From Bacteroidales bacterium (GTDB taxonomy: Bacteria; Bacteroidota; Bacteroidia; Bacteroidales; UBA932), in assembly GCA_017560825.1 (NCBI GenBank), contig JAFZED010000065.1, forward strand, positions 1-57,551: DNA of 57,551 nucleotides, written 5' to 3'. The notes beneath the pieces are model-generated. The model was not told the DNA's origin, ran no database searches, and saw only the letters and a program-made list of their open reading frames with translations. A program made the translations under genes and the position numbers. Shown here piece by piece: positions 16,161 to 25,859 of this stretch; within the stretch, counting starts at the first letter, position 1, and each line of letters starts with the position of its first letter.

Positions 16161-19100
16161 ATGAAACACCTAACTTATCGTATCGCCCTTATCTTCGCGA
16201 TAATGGGTCTGAGCTGCGCCAATGCGTTTGCTCAGCAAGTGAAAGGTACAGTAAAGGATGCTTTCGGAGAGCCTGTCATCGGCGCAGCCGTGATAGTCGA
16301 AGGAACATCCATTGGTACTACAGCCGATTTTGACGGTAACTTCGCCATTACACAGGCCGTTCCGTCTGATGCTGTCCTCGTAGTTTCTTCAATCGGTTAC
16401 AAGACTGCACGCGTTCCAGTGACAGGCAGCCTTGACATCATCCTTGAAGAAGACACTGAGATGCTCGATGAGACTGTCGTAGTCGGCTACGGCGTCCAGA
16501 AGAAGAGCGTCGTGACAGCGGCCATTTCTTCAATTACATCCGACGACCTCAAGGCTCAGTCTAACACCCGTGTGGACAACCTCCTCCAGGGTATGACTTC
16601 CGGAGTTGTTGTGACCTCACCTTCAGGAGCTCCGGATGCAGGATCACAGGTGCGTATCCGTGGTATCGGTTCGATCAATGACAGTGAGCCTCTCTACATC
16701 ATCGACGGCTTCGCAGTCAGCGGTGGCATCGACTACCTCAACCCTAATGACATTGAGCGTATCGAAGTCCTCAAGGATGCCGCTTCAGGTGCAGTCTACG
16801 GAGCACGTGCTGCAAACGGTGTGATCCTCGTGACTACAAAGCAGGGTGCAAAGGGAGCGACAAAGGTAAACTACGACTTCTCTTACGGATGGCAGAATCC
16901 TTGGCGCAAACCTTCAGTCCTCAATGCTACTGAGTATGCGATTATGATGAATGAGGCTTACATCAACAATGGTGACCTCCCTGTCTATGATGACCCATAT
17001 TCTTTCGGTAAGGGTACAGACTGGGTTGACCTCGTATTCAATCACAATGCTCCTACAATGAAGCACGACCTCAATATCAATGGTGGTAATGAGCAGCTTA
17101 CATACTCAACATCAGTAGGTTATCTCTCACGTGAAGGAACAATCGGAGGTAACTACGGACGTTCAAACTACGACAGATTCACTCTTCGTCAGGCGATCAA
17201 CGCAACACTCTTTGACAAGACTGCAGAGCGTGACTGGCTCAATAAGATGACATTCAGCACTAACGCATCTTATGCTCACATCAAGTCTACAGGTATCAGC
17301 ACCAACTCTGAGTTCGGTTCTCCACTGGGTTCAGCTCTGGGAATGTCTCCACTCCTCAACCTTTATGCAACTCCAGAGGAAGAAGAGGCTTACAAGACAA
17401 TGTATCCTGCAGGCTATGCTCACATCATCAGAGATGAGCAGGGCAGAGCTTACACAGTTGTTGACGGTAACATCTATAACGAGCAGACAAACCCTATCGC
17501 TGCCCTTCAGCGTCCCGGAACAATCTACAACACAGACAAGTTCATCGCCAATGCGGCCGGTGAGCTTCAGATCTGGGATGGCCTCAAGTTCAGGTCTTCA
17601 ATAGGTGTTGACCTCGCATTCTGGGGTAACCACGGCTACACAGAGCAGTACTTCCTTTCTTCAAAGAGCTACAACTACAACACAGTAGCCTCTGAGACTA
17701 CTTACGACAAGGACGGAAATGCGACTGTGACAGAGAAGATCAACTATGCGGAGTCTGCACAGCAGGAAATGAACCGCGCATTCAGATGGCAGGTCGAGAA
17801 CGTGCTTACTTATGACAAGTCATTCGGAAAGCATAGCCTGGCAGCTATCCTCGGACAGTCAGCTATCCGTTCTTCTTCACAAAATGTAGGTGCCAATGCA
17901 CGTGGACTTATGTATCCATATGATGAGTGGAAGATTTCAGTAAACAACACATTGGGTCTTCAGGCTGACGGAAACCGTAACGGTTGGGGTAGCTGGAACT
18001 CATATGTCTACTCTCTTATCTCTTACTTCGGCCGTATCTCTTACAACTATGACGAGCGTTATATGTTTGAGGCTACAATGCGTGCTGATGCATCTTCTAA
18101 CTTCGGTCCTAACAACAAGTGGGGTTACTTCCCTTCAGTAAGTGCCGGATGGAACCTTAAGAATGAGGAGTTCCTCCAGGACGTTCCTTGGCTTGCAGCC
18201 TTGAAGCTCCGTGGTTCGTGGGGTATCAACGGTAACGACAGCATCGGTAGCTTCCAGTATGCTGTATATATGAACACAGGAAACAACTATCCTTTCGGTG
18301 CTAACGGTGGTGAGGTCATCAACATCGGAGCAAAGCCTAACGGACTCGCCAACCCTAACGCCAAGTGGGAGCAGTCGATCCAGACTGACATCGGAGTTGA
18401 TGCAGGTTTCCTCGGCAACAAGATCACTTTCACAGCTGATTATTACAAGAAGGTCACTTCAGGAATGCTTATGGATATGCAGGTACCTGGATATGCAGGT
18501 GACTCTGCACCTAAGGGTAACGTAGGTTCAATGTCAAACTCAGGACTTGAGTTCGATCTCGGATACCGTGATCAGATCGGTGACTTCAGCTGGAGCGTTT
18601 CAGCAAATGCTACATATAATAAGAACGTTCTTACTGAGCTTGGTGATGACGCAAACTCTCTTTATGGTTCCAACCATAAGATCGGCCAGCTTACTCGTGG
18701 TATCGTGGGTCTTCCATTCCCATATTTCTACGGACACAAGACTGACGGTATCTTCCAGAATGCTGAAGAAGTTGCAGCTCACGTAAACAAGGACGGACAG
18801 CCTCTCCAGCCATCTGCAACTCCTGGTGACGTTCGTTTCGTTGATATTGACGGTGACGGTGACATTGACGGTGATGACCGTACTTACATTGGAAAGGGAG
18901 TCCCTGACTGGTCATTCGGTCTCAACCTCTCTTTCGAGTGGAAAGGCATCGATTTCAGTATGCTCCTTCAGGGAACTGTAGGAAACCAGGTGTTCAATGT
19001 GACACGTCGTACAGACCTTTATTATATCAACCTTCCTAAGACTATCCTTAACCGCTGGACAGGTGAGGGTACTTCAAACACCCAGCCTAAGTTCGAGTTC

Positions 19101-19394
19101 GCTTCTGCAAACGACAACTACAGATCATCAGACCTTTGGGTAGAGGACGGTTCATTCCTCCGCGCACGCAATGTGCAGCTTGGTTACACTCTTCCTGCAA
19201 GATTGACAAAGAAGGTGTTCATTAACCGTCTCAGAGTCTATGCTCAGGCAGAGAACCTCTTCACCCTCACCAAGTATACAGGTTGTGACCCTGAAGTTAC
19301 CGGTGGAAACGGCTTCAGCTCAGACCTCGGTGTTGACCGTGGTGTATATCCTCAGTCACGCACATTCTCACTCGGTGTAAATCTTAACTTCTAA
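16161..19394 (+). CDS. SusC-family TonB-dependent outer-membrane transporter
   Basis: A 1077-residue SusC-type beta-barrel receptor. It has an SPI signal ending in FAQQ (about residue 25), then a carboxypeptidase-regulatory-like domain (VKGTVKDAFGEPVIGAAVIV to about 100). The TonB-box-like DETVVVGYG leads into the plug (about 115-225), with VRIRGIGSIN and ANGVILVTTKQG as plug hallmarks. The barrel runs to the C-terminal RTFSLGVNLNF, ending in Phe as outer-membrane proteins do. It imports oligosaccharides across the outer membrane with the SusD protein encoded 10 bp downstream. A D-x-D-x-D-G acidic stretch (VDIDGDGDIDGDD) lies near residue 895, common in this family. Confidence 0.97.
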   Translation: MKHLTYRIALIFAIMGLSCANAFAQQVKGTVKDAFGEPVIGAAVIVEGTSIGTTADFDGNFAITQAVPSDAVLVVSSIGYKTARVPVTGSLDIILEEDTEMLDETVVVGYGVQKKSVVTAAISSITSDDLKAQSNTRVDNLLQGMTSGVVVTSPSGAPDAGSQVRIRGIGSINDSEPLYIIDGFAVSGGIDYLNPNDIERIEVLKDAASGAVYGARAANGVILVTTKQGAKGATKVNYDFSYGWQNPWRKPSVLNATEYAIMMNEAYINNGDLPVYDDPYSFGKGTDWVDLVFNHNAPTMKHDLNINGGNEQLTYSTSVGYLSREGTIGGNYGRSNYDRFTLRQAINATLFDKTAERDWLNKMTFSTNASYAHIKSTGISTNSEFGSPLGSALGMSPLLNLYATPEEEEAYKTMYPAGYAHIIRDEQGRAYTVVDGNIYNEQTNPIAALQRPGTIYNTDKFIANAAGELQIWDGLKFRSSIGVDLAFWGNHGYTEQYFLSSKSYNYNTVASETTYDKDGNATVTEKINYAESAQQEMNRAFRWQVENVLTYDKSFGKHSLAAILGQSAIRSSSQNVGANARGLMYPYDEWKISVNNTLGLQADGNRNGWGSWNSYVYSLISYFGRISYNYDERYMFEATMRADASSNFGPNNKWGYFPSVSAGWNLKNEEFLQDVPWLAALKLRGSWGINGNDSIGSFQYAVYMNTGNNYPFGANGGEVINIGAKPNGLANPNAKWEQSIQTDIGVDAGFLGNKITFTADYYKKVTSGMLMDMQVPGYAGDSAPKGNVGSMSNSGLEFDLGYRDQIGDFSWSVSANATYNKNVLTELGDDANSLYGSNHKIGQLTRGIVGLPFPYFYGHKTDGIFQNAEEVAAHVNKDGQPLQPSATPGDVRFVDIDGDGDIDGDDRTYIGKGVPDWSFGLNLSFEWKGIDFSMLLQGTVGNQVFNVTRRTDLYYINLPKTILNRWTGEGTSNTQPKFEFASANDNYRSSDLWVEDGSFLRARNVQLGYTLPARLTKKVFINRLRVYAQAENLFTLTKYTGCDPEVTGGNGFSSDLGVDRGVYPQSRTFSLGVNLNF

Positions 19395-19404
19395 TTAAAC
19401 CCGG

Positions 19405-20916
19405 ATGATGATTATGAAAAAGATATATTTTGCAATCTGCGCATTCGCAGTCTTGATTCTTTCATCGTGCGGTACGGACTTCGTTACCGCGGTGCATAAC
19501 TCCGCAGAACCGCAGGAAGAATACTATATCGATGAATCCCGCATTATGTACAGCCTTGTGGCTGCATATGACCCGTTGAAGTGGTTCGACTATTTCAGTG
19601 GATATGCTCCGCTCAATATGACATCTGATATTATGGCAGATGACATCTACTGCGGTGGCTCAAACGAAGGTGACCAGCCGTCATTGTCACACGCGCACCT
19701 CTATAAGATCCATTCCAAGGAGCTTCCGTCAAACATCTGGACAGTATGCTATTCAGGTGTAAACCGTTCTTGCCACGTTATCGAGAACGTTGACAAGGTT
19801 CCTGGTCTTTCTGATGAGAAGAAGCAGCGTTATGTTGCCGAGGCCATCGTACTCAAGGCATTCTATTATACACAGCTCTGGAAATTCTGGGGTAACATCC
19901 CTTATTATGATCAGAACCTTACAGCTCCGTACTATACTGAGCAGTTCAAGGCTGACCAGGTGTATGAGAGAATCGTGACTAACCTCGAGACAGTGTTTGA
20001 GATGAATGTCCTTCCTATGAAGGCTACTCCAGGTACAGAGGGACGAGTTACCAAGGCTATGGCTTATATGCTTTATGCAGAGGCTGTAATGTATCAGAAT
20101 GATGCAACTCGTTATGACAAGGCTCTTGAATATATGGATGAGATCATCGCCAGCGCTCAGTACTCACTTGTAGCAGATTTCGCTTCTATCTGGGAAGAGT
20201 CTGGAGAGTGGGGATCAGAGTCAATCTGGGAGATCAACTACATCTCAGAAGGCGCTGCTCGCTCTTGGGGTTCTCCTATATCTACAGGTGGTGCTGTCTA
20301 TCCAATGCTTTCCGGTGTACCGGGTGCTCCTGAGGCATCAGGCTACAAGGGCGGTTGGGGCTTTGGTCCGGTTGCTCAGTCTGCTTGGGATATGTATGCA
20401 GAGGACGACATTCGTCGTGACGGCGGTATCCTTAATTTCTACTATGAATTCCCTGATCTCACTCTTGGTGAAGAGCGTTGGCAGTACACAGGTCTCTTCC
20501 TTAAGAAATATGTCGCAAGAATGAACGGTAACCACGGTCAGATCGCTGATGCCGATATGAACTACGGCAACAACCAGAGAATCTACCGTTATGCCGAGAC
20601 TCTTCTCAATGCAGCAGAGCTTGGTGTGCTTACAGGCAAGGACCGCAGCCAGCACCTTGCTGCCGTACGTGCACGTGCGAACTGCAAGGACACTGGTACA
20701 ACTCAGCTTGACATCCTCGAGGAGCGTCACAAAGAGTTCGTAGGTGAGGGTAAGCGTTACTGGGACCTCATCCGTACAGGTCAGGCAGAGACAGTCCTCA
20801 CTGCTGCAAATCACGAGTGGAGAGAGATTGACTGGACTCCAGGCAAGAAGTACTGGCCTCTTCCACAGTCAGAGTGCGACAAGGACCCTAACCTTGTACA
20901 GAACAATTATAACTAA
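19405..20916 (+). CDS. SusD-family glycan-binding lipoprotein
   Basis: A 503-residue RagB/SusD-type lipoprotein with SPII signal (FAVLILSSCGTD, lipid Cys22). The body is TPR-rich: GVNRSCHVIENVDK near 114, KQRYVAEAIVLKAFYYTQLW near 140-160 is the classic SusD helix, and MAYMLYAEAVMYQND is near 218. The C-terminal RHKEFVGEGKRYWDLIRTGQ near 440 is the family's R-x-x-E-F-x-G-E-x-x-R-(Y/F)-x-D-L-x-R signature. It caps the SusC barrel and captures the glycan at the surface. ATG codons at 19405, 19408 and 19414 are all possible; the one at 19414 gives the most typical signal peptide (MKKIYFA). Confidence 0.96.
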   Translation: MMIMKKIYFAICAFAVLILSSCGTDFVTAVHNSAEPQEEYYIDESRIMYSLVAAYDPLKWFDYFSGYAPLNMTSDIMADDIYCGGSNEGDQPSLSHAHLYKIHSKELPSNIWTVCYSGVNRSCHVIENVDKVPGLSDEKKQRYVAEAIVLKAFYYTQLWKFWGNIPYYDQNLTAPYYTEQFKADQVYERIVTNLETVFEMNVLPMKATPGTEGRVTKAMAYMLYAEAVMYQNDATRYDKALEYMDEIIASAQYSLVADFASIWEESGEWGSESIWEINYISEGAARSWGSPISTGGAVYPMLSGVPGAPEASGYKGGWGFGPVAQSAWDMYAEDDIRRDGGILNFYYEFPDLTLGEERWQYTGLFLKKYVARMNGNHGQIADADMNYGNNQRIYRYAETLLNAAELGVLTGKDRSQHLAAVRARANCKDTGTTQLDILEERHKEFVGEGKRYWDLIRTGQAETVLTAANHEWREIDWTPGKKYWPLPQSECDKDPNLVQNNYN

Positions 20917-20948
20917 CAGCAGCAATGCCATATAAAAACGAATTCAAT

Positions 20949-23462
20949 ATGAAAAGTTTCTTTAAATATATAGCCGTTGCTATGGCAATGTCGCTGCTGG
21001 CAATCGGCTGTACTCCAGAGATTCTTGCACCGGACCAGAGCCAGCTTCCGGAAGCTTCTGCGCTGGATGTCAAGATCGATGTGGATCAGACAACAAACTA
21101 TGTGACCTTTACCGTTACCAACCCTGGCGTAGTGCCTATGTGGATCTTTGGTGAGGATAAGGTTGCAGACGGAAAGGCATCAAAGAAATATGCCTACACT
21201 CAGAACGGTCTTTCACTCCGCGTACGTGATGCCGGTACTCACTCAGTAGAGGTAAAGGCATACAACGCACACGGTATTTCTCTCGGTTCAAAGATTGTCG
21301 AGTATACTCTCGAGAATACTTACCGTGATCCGTTCGATGCAACTCCTTATATGAAGGCTATCTCTGGCGAGTGGCAGTGGAACAACGAGGCTGACAAGCA
21401 CTTCGGTTGCGGTCCTAACCTCGCAGACCCTATCAGCTGGTGGGGTGCCGGTGCCAATGAGAAGGCTGACTGGAGCCTTTACAATGACCATATGACCTTC
21501 ACTGAGGACGGCAAGTATATGTTCGATCCGGGTGAAGACGGCAAGGTCTATGTAAATGCCGGTTTCTCTGCTCTTGGAGCTTCTCCAGACGGAGCTGACT
21601 TCCTTGTTGACATTCCTGCATATGAGACTACATATGCTATCGAGAATAACTGGAATGATGCAGGTATCGAGGAGATCTGGCTCGTTCTTCCTTCACAGAA
21701 GAACCTCTCTTACATCCCTAACCAGACTATCTATGATGACCCACGCTTCCTCTTTATGGAGTCTAAGACATCTGCAATCAAGAAGGAGCTCAAGCTTGCA
21801 GCTGCTGAAGCACCTAACGGTGACGGTACTATCTCTTGGTACTACAACTTCATCCCTGCTGTGAAGGTTGCAACTCCTGAGGAACTCCTTGCAGGTACAG
21901 ACGGTAAGGGTAAGGTATGGATTCTTGATACTGAGGCTCAGGGACACCTCGGATGCGGCGATTCAGTAGGAAATCCTGCAGGTTGGTGGTCAGCTGGCGC
22001 AAATGAAAAGGCCGGTACAGGTCTTTATGATGACGAGATCACTTTCTTCCCTGACGGAAAATATGTTTACAGCTCAGGTGCTGACGGTCTTATGTACATC
22101 AACTGGGGTGTGACTGTAATCGGTCCTAACCCAGGTGCTGAGCCAGACATCGACATCGAGTGGCCTCTTACAGAGTCTACATACGACTTCGACGGTGAGA
22201 CTATCACTCTTGCTCCTAACACTCCTATGGTATATGTGCCTTCAGACGTAGTATGGGAGAACCCTGTATTCCACGTAACTTCTATTACTGAGACATCTCT
22301 TGTAGTTGTTGCAGAGAACCCAGGCTGCTACTGGCAGATGATCTTCAAGGCTCGTGACGTTCAGGGACCTGCAGGTCCGACCCTCAACGGAACTGAACTT
22401 CCTGCTGAGATCTCAGTAGGTCAGGGCGAGGCTCTTGAAGTAGGTAACCTCAATCTTGCAGAGACTTGGGTAGACCCAGACTTCTTCGATGTAAACGGCA
22501 ACACCCTTACTTTCAAGGCTGTGTCAGGTGACTATAAGTTCACATACGATGCTAATGCAAAGTGGATCAAGGTTGTTCCTATGGTTGACGGCGCAAGAGC
22601 TAACTATGAGAATGGTAAGGCTCTTTGGATCATCGGTGACGGTGGTGGAAAGCCTGCAGTAGGCAATACAGTAGGTTGGAACACAGGTGATGCACCTCTT
22701 CCAATGGCTCAGATTGCTGAGAACAAGTACCAGATCACTCTTGCAATGGCAGGTACAGGTTCAGTCAAGGTGTTCGGTCAGTCAGACTGGGGTCTCGAGT
22801 GGACAAGCGACCTTTACAGCTCATTCAACGGCAACGGTCTCTTCAAGCTCGGTGACGGTACAGACGGTGACAACGGTAACATCTACCACACAGATTCTCC
22901 GGCAGGTTACTATGTATTCACTGTAGTGGATAATGACGGTGTTCTTGATATGACAGTAGATAAGGTTAAGCAGACAGTATTCGATCCTGCTGACGAGGCT
23001 CACAATATGTGGCTTTCAATGAACCTCCTTTCAATGTCATATTATTACGCACCGGGTTGGACTCCGATCGCAGATCCAGGTTTCGAGGAGGATGGCAACA
23101 GCTATCTTATCTCTCTTCCTGAAGCTACAACTGACCAGTGGCAGGCACAGGTGGCCTTCCACACTGATATGACATCAAGCGCAGCGAAGACTTATGACTT
23201 CCAGTGCGTTCTCAATGTAAATCAGGATCATCCGGGAGTAACCATCAAGCTCGTTCTTTCAGGTGGTGGTGACAACGACAACATCTTCTATTTTGCAGAC
23301 CGTCATCCTCTGACAGCTGACGAGGACTATGTCTACAGAATGGAGAATATGCCTGGTATCGATATGGACAAGATCAGTCTCTTCTTTGACTTCGGTGGAA
23401 ACGCCGCAGGTACTGAGGTAAGATTGAGCGATGTTCTCTTCCAGGAGCATAGAGCTGAATAA
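20949..23462 (+). CDS. Large surface glycan-binding lipoprotein, duplicated domain
   Basis: A protein of about 837 residues with SPII signal (MAMSLLAIGCTPE, Cys21). An N-terminal Ig/PKD-like domain is followed by two related modules. The first has HFGCGPNLADPISWWGAGAN (about 122-141) and the second HLGCGDSVGNPAGWWSAGAN (about 337-356). Each runs on into a D-G-K-Y motif and V/I-N-x-G/W. A SusE/F-like segment follows (ALWIIGDGGGKPAVGNTVGWN to VLDMTV), then a C-terminal CBM-like beta sandwich (NSYLISLPEA to RLSDVLFQE). No catalytic motif is seen. In third position after susCD it is the expected surface glycan-binding protein. The start at 20949 is preferred over 20925 because it gives a clean signal peptide. 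Confidence 0.85.
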   Translation: MKSFFKYIAVAMAMSLLAIGCTPEILAPDQSQLPEASALDVKIDVDQTTNYVTFTVTNPGVVPMWIFGEDKVADGKASKKYAYTQNGLSLRVRDAGTHSVEVKAYNAHGISLGSKIVEYTLENTYRDPFDATPYMKAISGEWQWNNEADKHFGCGPNLADPISWWGAGANEKADWSLYNDHMTFTEDGKYMFDPGEDGKVYVNAGFSALGASPDGADFLVDIPAYETTYAIENNWNDAGIEEIWLVLPSQKNLSYIPNQTIYDDPRFLFMESKTSAIKKELKLAAAEAPNGDGTISWYYNFIPAVKVATPEELLAGTDGKGKVWILDTEAQGHLGCGDSVGNPAGWWSAGANEKAGTGLYDDEITFFPDGKYVYSSGADGLMYINWGVTVIGPNPGAEPDIDIEWPLTESTYDFDGETITLAPNTPMVYVPSDVVWENPVFHVTSITETSLVVVAENPGCYWQMIFKARDVQGPAGPTLNGTELPAEISVGQGEALEVGNLNLAETWVDPDFFDVNGNTLTFKAVSGDYKFTYDANAKWIKVVPMVDGARANYENGKALWIIGDGGGKPAVGNTVGWNTGDAPLPMAQIAENKYQITLAMAGTGSVKVFGQSDWGLEWTSDLYSSFNGNGLFKLGDGTDGDNGNIYHTDSPAGYYVFTVVDNDGVLDMTVDKVKQTVFDPADEAHNMWLSMNLLSMSYYYAPGWTPIADPGFEEDGNSYLISLPEATTDQWQAQVAFHTDMTSSAAKTYDFQCVLNVNQDHPGVTIKLVLSGGGDNDNIFYFADRHPLTADEDYVYRMENMPGIDMDKISLFFDFGGNAAGTEVRLSDVLFQEHRAE

Positions 23463-23474
23463 TCTTTAATATCC

Positions 23475-23519
23475 AAGGCAGGGACAAGAGCTACAGGTGG
23501 CTTTGCCCCTGCCTTTTTT
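23475..23519 (+). terminator. Intra-operon terminator/attenuator
   Basis: AAGGCAGGG pairs with CCCCTGCCTT across a 20-nt loop and T6 follows. It lies 12 bp after the glycan-binding gene and 12 bp before the GH16 gene. It probably lowers enzyme expression relative to susCD and the binding protein. Confidence 0.75.
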
Positions 23520-23531
23520 AACTTATAAACT

Positions 23532-24983
23532 ATGACAAGGATTTTTTTAATTGCCATATTAGGCCTTCTTGCCACAGCTTGCGGAAAGCCGGGTCCTGAC
23601 GTGCCGGTAGATGAGGGTAAGGCTAATCTGACATTGAACTGTGAAAGTATAATTGTTTCAAGCGATGCTGCCCAGCAGGTCGTGACCGTTACTTCTGACG
23701 GAGATTGGGGAGTTGCGCCTGAAGACAAATCGTGGATAAGCGTCACTCCGAGCGGAGGTGGCAAAGGTACTTCAGATGTCCTTGTCAAGATCGATGAAAA
23801 CAAGACAGGAGATGTTCGTGAGAGCTCTCTCGTGTTCAGAACAAAGGGAGGTAATGTGACCCTTCCTGTAAGACAGAACTATGATGTTGAGGAAGTGGAG
23901 ATCTCCGACCCTGCATTCAAGGCCTGCCTGATAGAGGCCTATGATGTGGATAAGGACGGTGTCCTCAGCACAAAAGAGGCTGCTGTGATCACTGAAATCA
24001 AGGCGTCAGGCCGCGGCATCAAGGCTATGCCGGAGCTGAATGTACTCTTCAAGGACATCACTTATCTGGATTGTTCGGACAACAATCTCAAGGAACTTGA
24101 CATCACCAATATGCTCAAGCTCCAGACTATGAAGGCAACAGGCAATCCTGAACTTACAAAGATCTATGTATGGACAGGATTTACAGCACCTGCAGGCTTC
24201 TCAAAGCCTGAAACTGCTGAGTATGTAGAGCCCGAAATCCCTACTCCTGCAGGATACACGCTCGTATGGCAGGAGGAGTTCAACGAATCAGCTACAGGTC
24301 TTCCGGACCCTAAGAAATGGTGGTACGAGACAGCAGAACCTGGCTGGGTGAACAATGAACTTCAGACATATATCGCCGGAAAGAAAGGTGACATCGTCAC
24401 TGCTGATGTCAGCGACGGTACATTGAAGATCCGTGCGATCAAGGACGGAAGCAGAGTCTACTCTGCCCGTGTAAACACAAATGAGGGCTGGACATACGGT
24501 TACTTCGAGGCGCGCCTCAAACTTCCGAGAGGAAAAGGCACCTGGCCGGCATTCTGGATGATGCCTACCGTGTGGTCAGGCTGGCCTGAAGGTGGCGAGA
24601 TCGACATTATGGAGCACGTAGGCTGTGTTCCTACAGAGGTGTCTTCGTCAATCCACTGCAAGGCGTACTATCACGCAATCGGTACCCAGAAGACTGCTGC
24701 AAAGAAGATATCTACAGTGATGGACGAGTTCCACACCTACGCTCTTGAGTGGACACCAGAGTACATAAAGACCTATGTGGACGGCAAGCAGCTGTTCTAC
24801 TACAACCCTGACAGCTACCCTAAGGGCCGCAATGCGGACACCTGGCCGTTCAACAAACCGTTCCAGCTCAAGCTCAACCTCGCTTGGGGTGGTGACTGGG
24901 GAGGAATGTACGGCGTGGACGAAAGCTGTCTCCCTGCGACATTCGAAATCGACTATGTGCGTGTCTTCCAAATAGCTGAGTAA
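23532..24983 (+). CDS. GH16 beta-glucanase lipoprotein with BACON and EF-hand loop
   Basis: A 483-residue lipoprotein (SPII, Cys17 in LLATACGKP). Domain order: a BACON domain at about 32-118 (VTVTSDGDWGV, KSWISVTPSGG); an EF-hand-like loop at 138-149 (DVDKDGVLSTKE) followed by one or two leucine-rich-repeat turns (LDCSDNNLKELDITNM); and a GH16 catalytic domain at about 240-482. The catalytic motif GGEIDIMEH gives nucleophile Glu356, Asp358 and acid/base Glu361; W-P-A-F-W-M-M precedes it. This is the laminarinase-like GH16 pattern, so an endo-beta-1,3(4)-glucanase on the cell surface is likely. The second GH16 gene starts 2 bp after its stop. Confidence 0.93.
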   Translation: MTRIFLIAILGLLATACGKPGPDVPVDEGKANLTLNCESIIVSSDAAQQVVTVTSDGDWGVAPEDKSWISVTPSGGGKGTSDVLVKIDENKTGDVRESSLVFRTKGGNVTLPVRQNYDVEEVEISDPAFKACLIEAYDVDKDGVLSTKEAAVITEIKASGRGIKAMPELNVLFKDITYLDCSDNNLKELDITNMLKLQTMKATGNPELTKIYVWTGFTAPAGFSKPETAEYVEPEIPTPAGYTLVWQEEFNESATGLPDPKKWWYETAEPGWVNNELQTYIAGKKGDIVTADVSDGTLKIRAIKDGSRVYSARVNTNEGWTYGYFEARLKLPRGKGTWPAFWMMPTVWSGWPEGGEIDIMEHVGCVPTEVSSSIHCKAYYHAIGTQKTAAKKISTVMDEFHTYALEWTPEYIKTYVDGKQLFYYNPDSYPKGRNADTWPFNKPFQLKLNLAWGGDWGGMYGVDESCLPATFEIDYVRVFQIAE

Positions 24984-24985
24984 TT

Positions 24986-25837
24986 ATGAATATAAAGACA
25001 ATCATCCTTGGAGCCATAGCCCTTGCTATGGCTTCCTGTGCAGGTCCTGCGAAGCAGGATATGTATATCCCTGAGGGATATGAACTTCTATGGAGCGACG
25101 AATTCGACGGCGACTCTCTCAACACAGACAACTGGACTCCTGAGTACGGCGGACACGGCTGGGGAAACAACGAACTCCAGTTCTACACAGGACGTAAGGA
25201 GAATGTGGACGTCCAGGATGGAAAACTTATAATGACTGCTGTGAAGGAAGACTACAACGGCGCTCCTGTAACATCAGCCAGACTGATAACCCTCGGCAAG
25301 TTCGAGTTCAAGTACGGCTATGTGGTCGCTTCCATCAAGCTCCCGAAGACATCAGAAGGCCTCTGGCCGGCATTCTGGATGATGGGAAATGACATCAAGA
25401 GCATAGGATGGCCTAACTGTGGCGAGACAGACATCCTCGAGATGGGGCACTCGAACGGTATCAAGAACGGAACATCAGAGCAGTTCCTCAACGGAGCCTG
25501 CCACTGGGGCGTCCCTCACCATCAGTACTATGCCCACGACATAACAAACACCTATTCGGTGCAGGACGGCGAATTCCACACCTTCACCTGCATCTGGGAC
25601 GAGGAATATATAAGGACATATATCGATATAGAGAAATATCCGTCGGTCGAGCCTTATTTCGAGATGAAGATCGAGGATTTCGGCAACGGCGAGTTCCGTA
25701 AGGACAATTTCATTCTTCTTAACCTTGCCGTCGGAGGCAATTTCCCTGGAATATGGGATATCGACCAGATAACAGCCCTTAACGACGGCCCTGCCCGAAT
25801 GGAAGTTGATTATGTACGTGTGTTTCAGAAGAAATAA
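24986..25837 (+). CDS. GH16 beta-glucanase lipoprotein, short form
   Basis: A 283-residue single-domain GH16 lipoprotein (SPII, Cys18 in AMASCAG). The catalytic motif NCGETDILEMGH gives Glu147, Asp149 and Glu152, and WPAFWMMGND precedes it. It has WGNNELQFYTGR near 59-70, as in laminarinases, and lacks the extra domains of its neighbour. The sequence differs enough from the first GH16 (ETDILE against EIDIME, and an insertion NGIKNGTSEQFLNGACHW after the active site) to suggest a different cut preference, such as mixed-linkage glucan. The two genes are separated by 2 bp and co-transcribed. Confidence 0.93.
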   Translation: MNIKTIILGAIALAMASCAGPAKQDMYIPEGYELLWSDEFDGDSLNTDNWTPEYGGHGWGNNELQFYTGRKENVDVQDGKLIMTAVKEDYNGAPVTSARLITLGKFEFKYGYVVASIKLPKTSEGLWPAFWMMGNDIKSIGWPNCGETDILEMGHSNGIKNGTSEQFLNGACHWGVPHHQYYAHDITNTYSVQDGEFHTFTCIWDEEYIRTYIDIEKYPSVEPYFEMKIEDFGNGEFRKDNFILLNLAVGGNFPGIWDIDQITALNDGPARMEVDYVRVFQKK

Positions 25838-25859
25838 TAATCACTAGCGAATAAGACAT

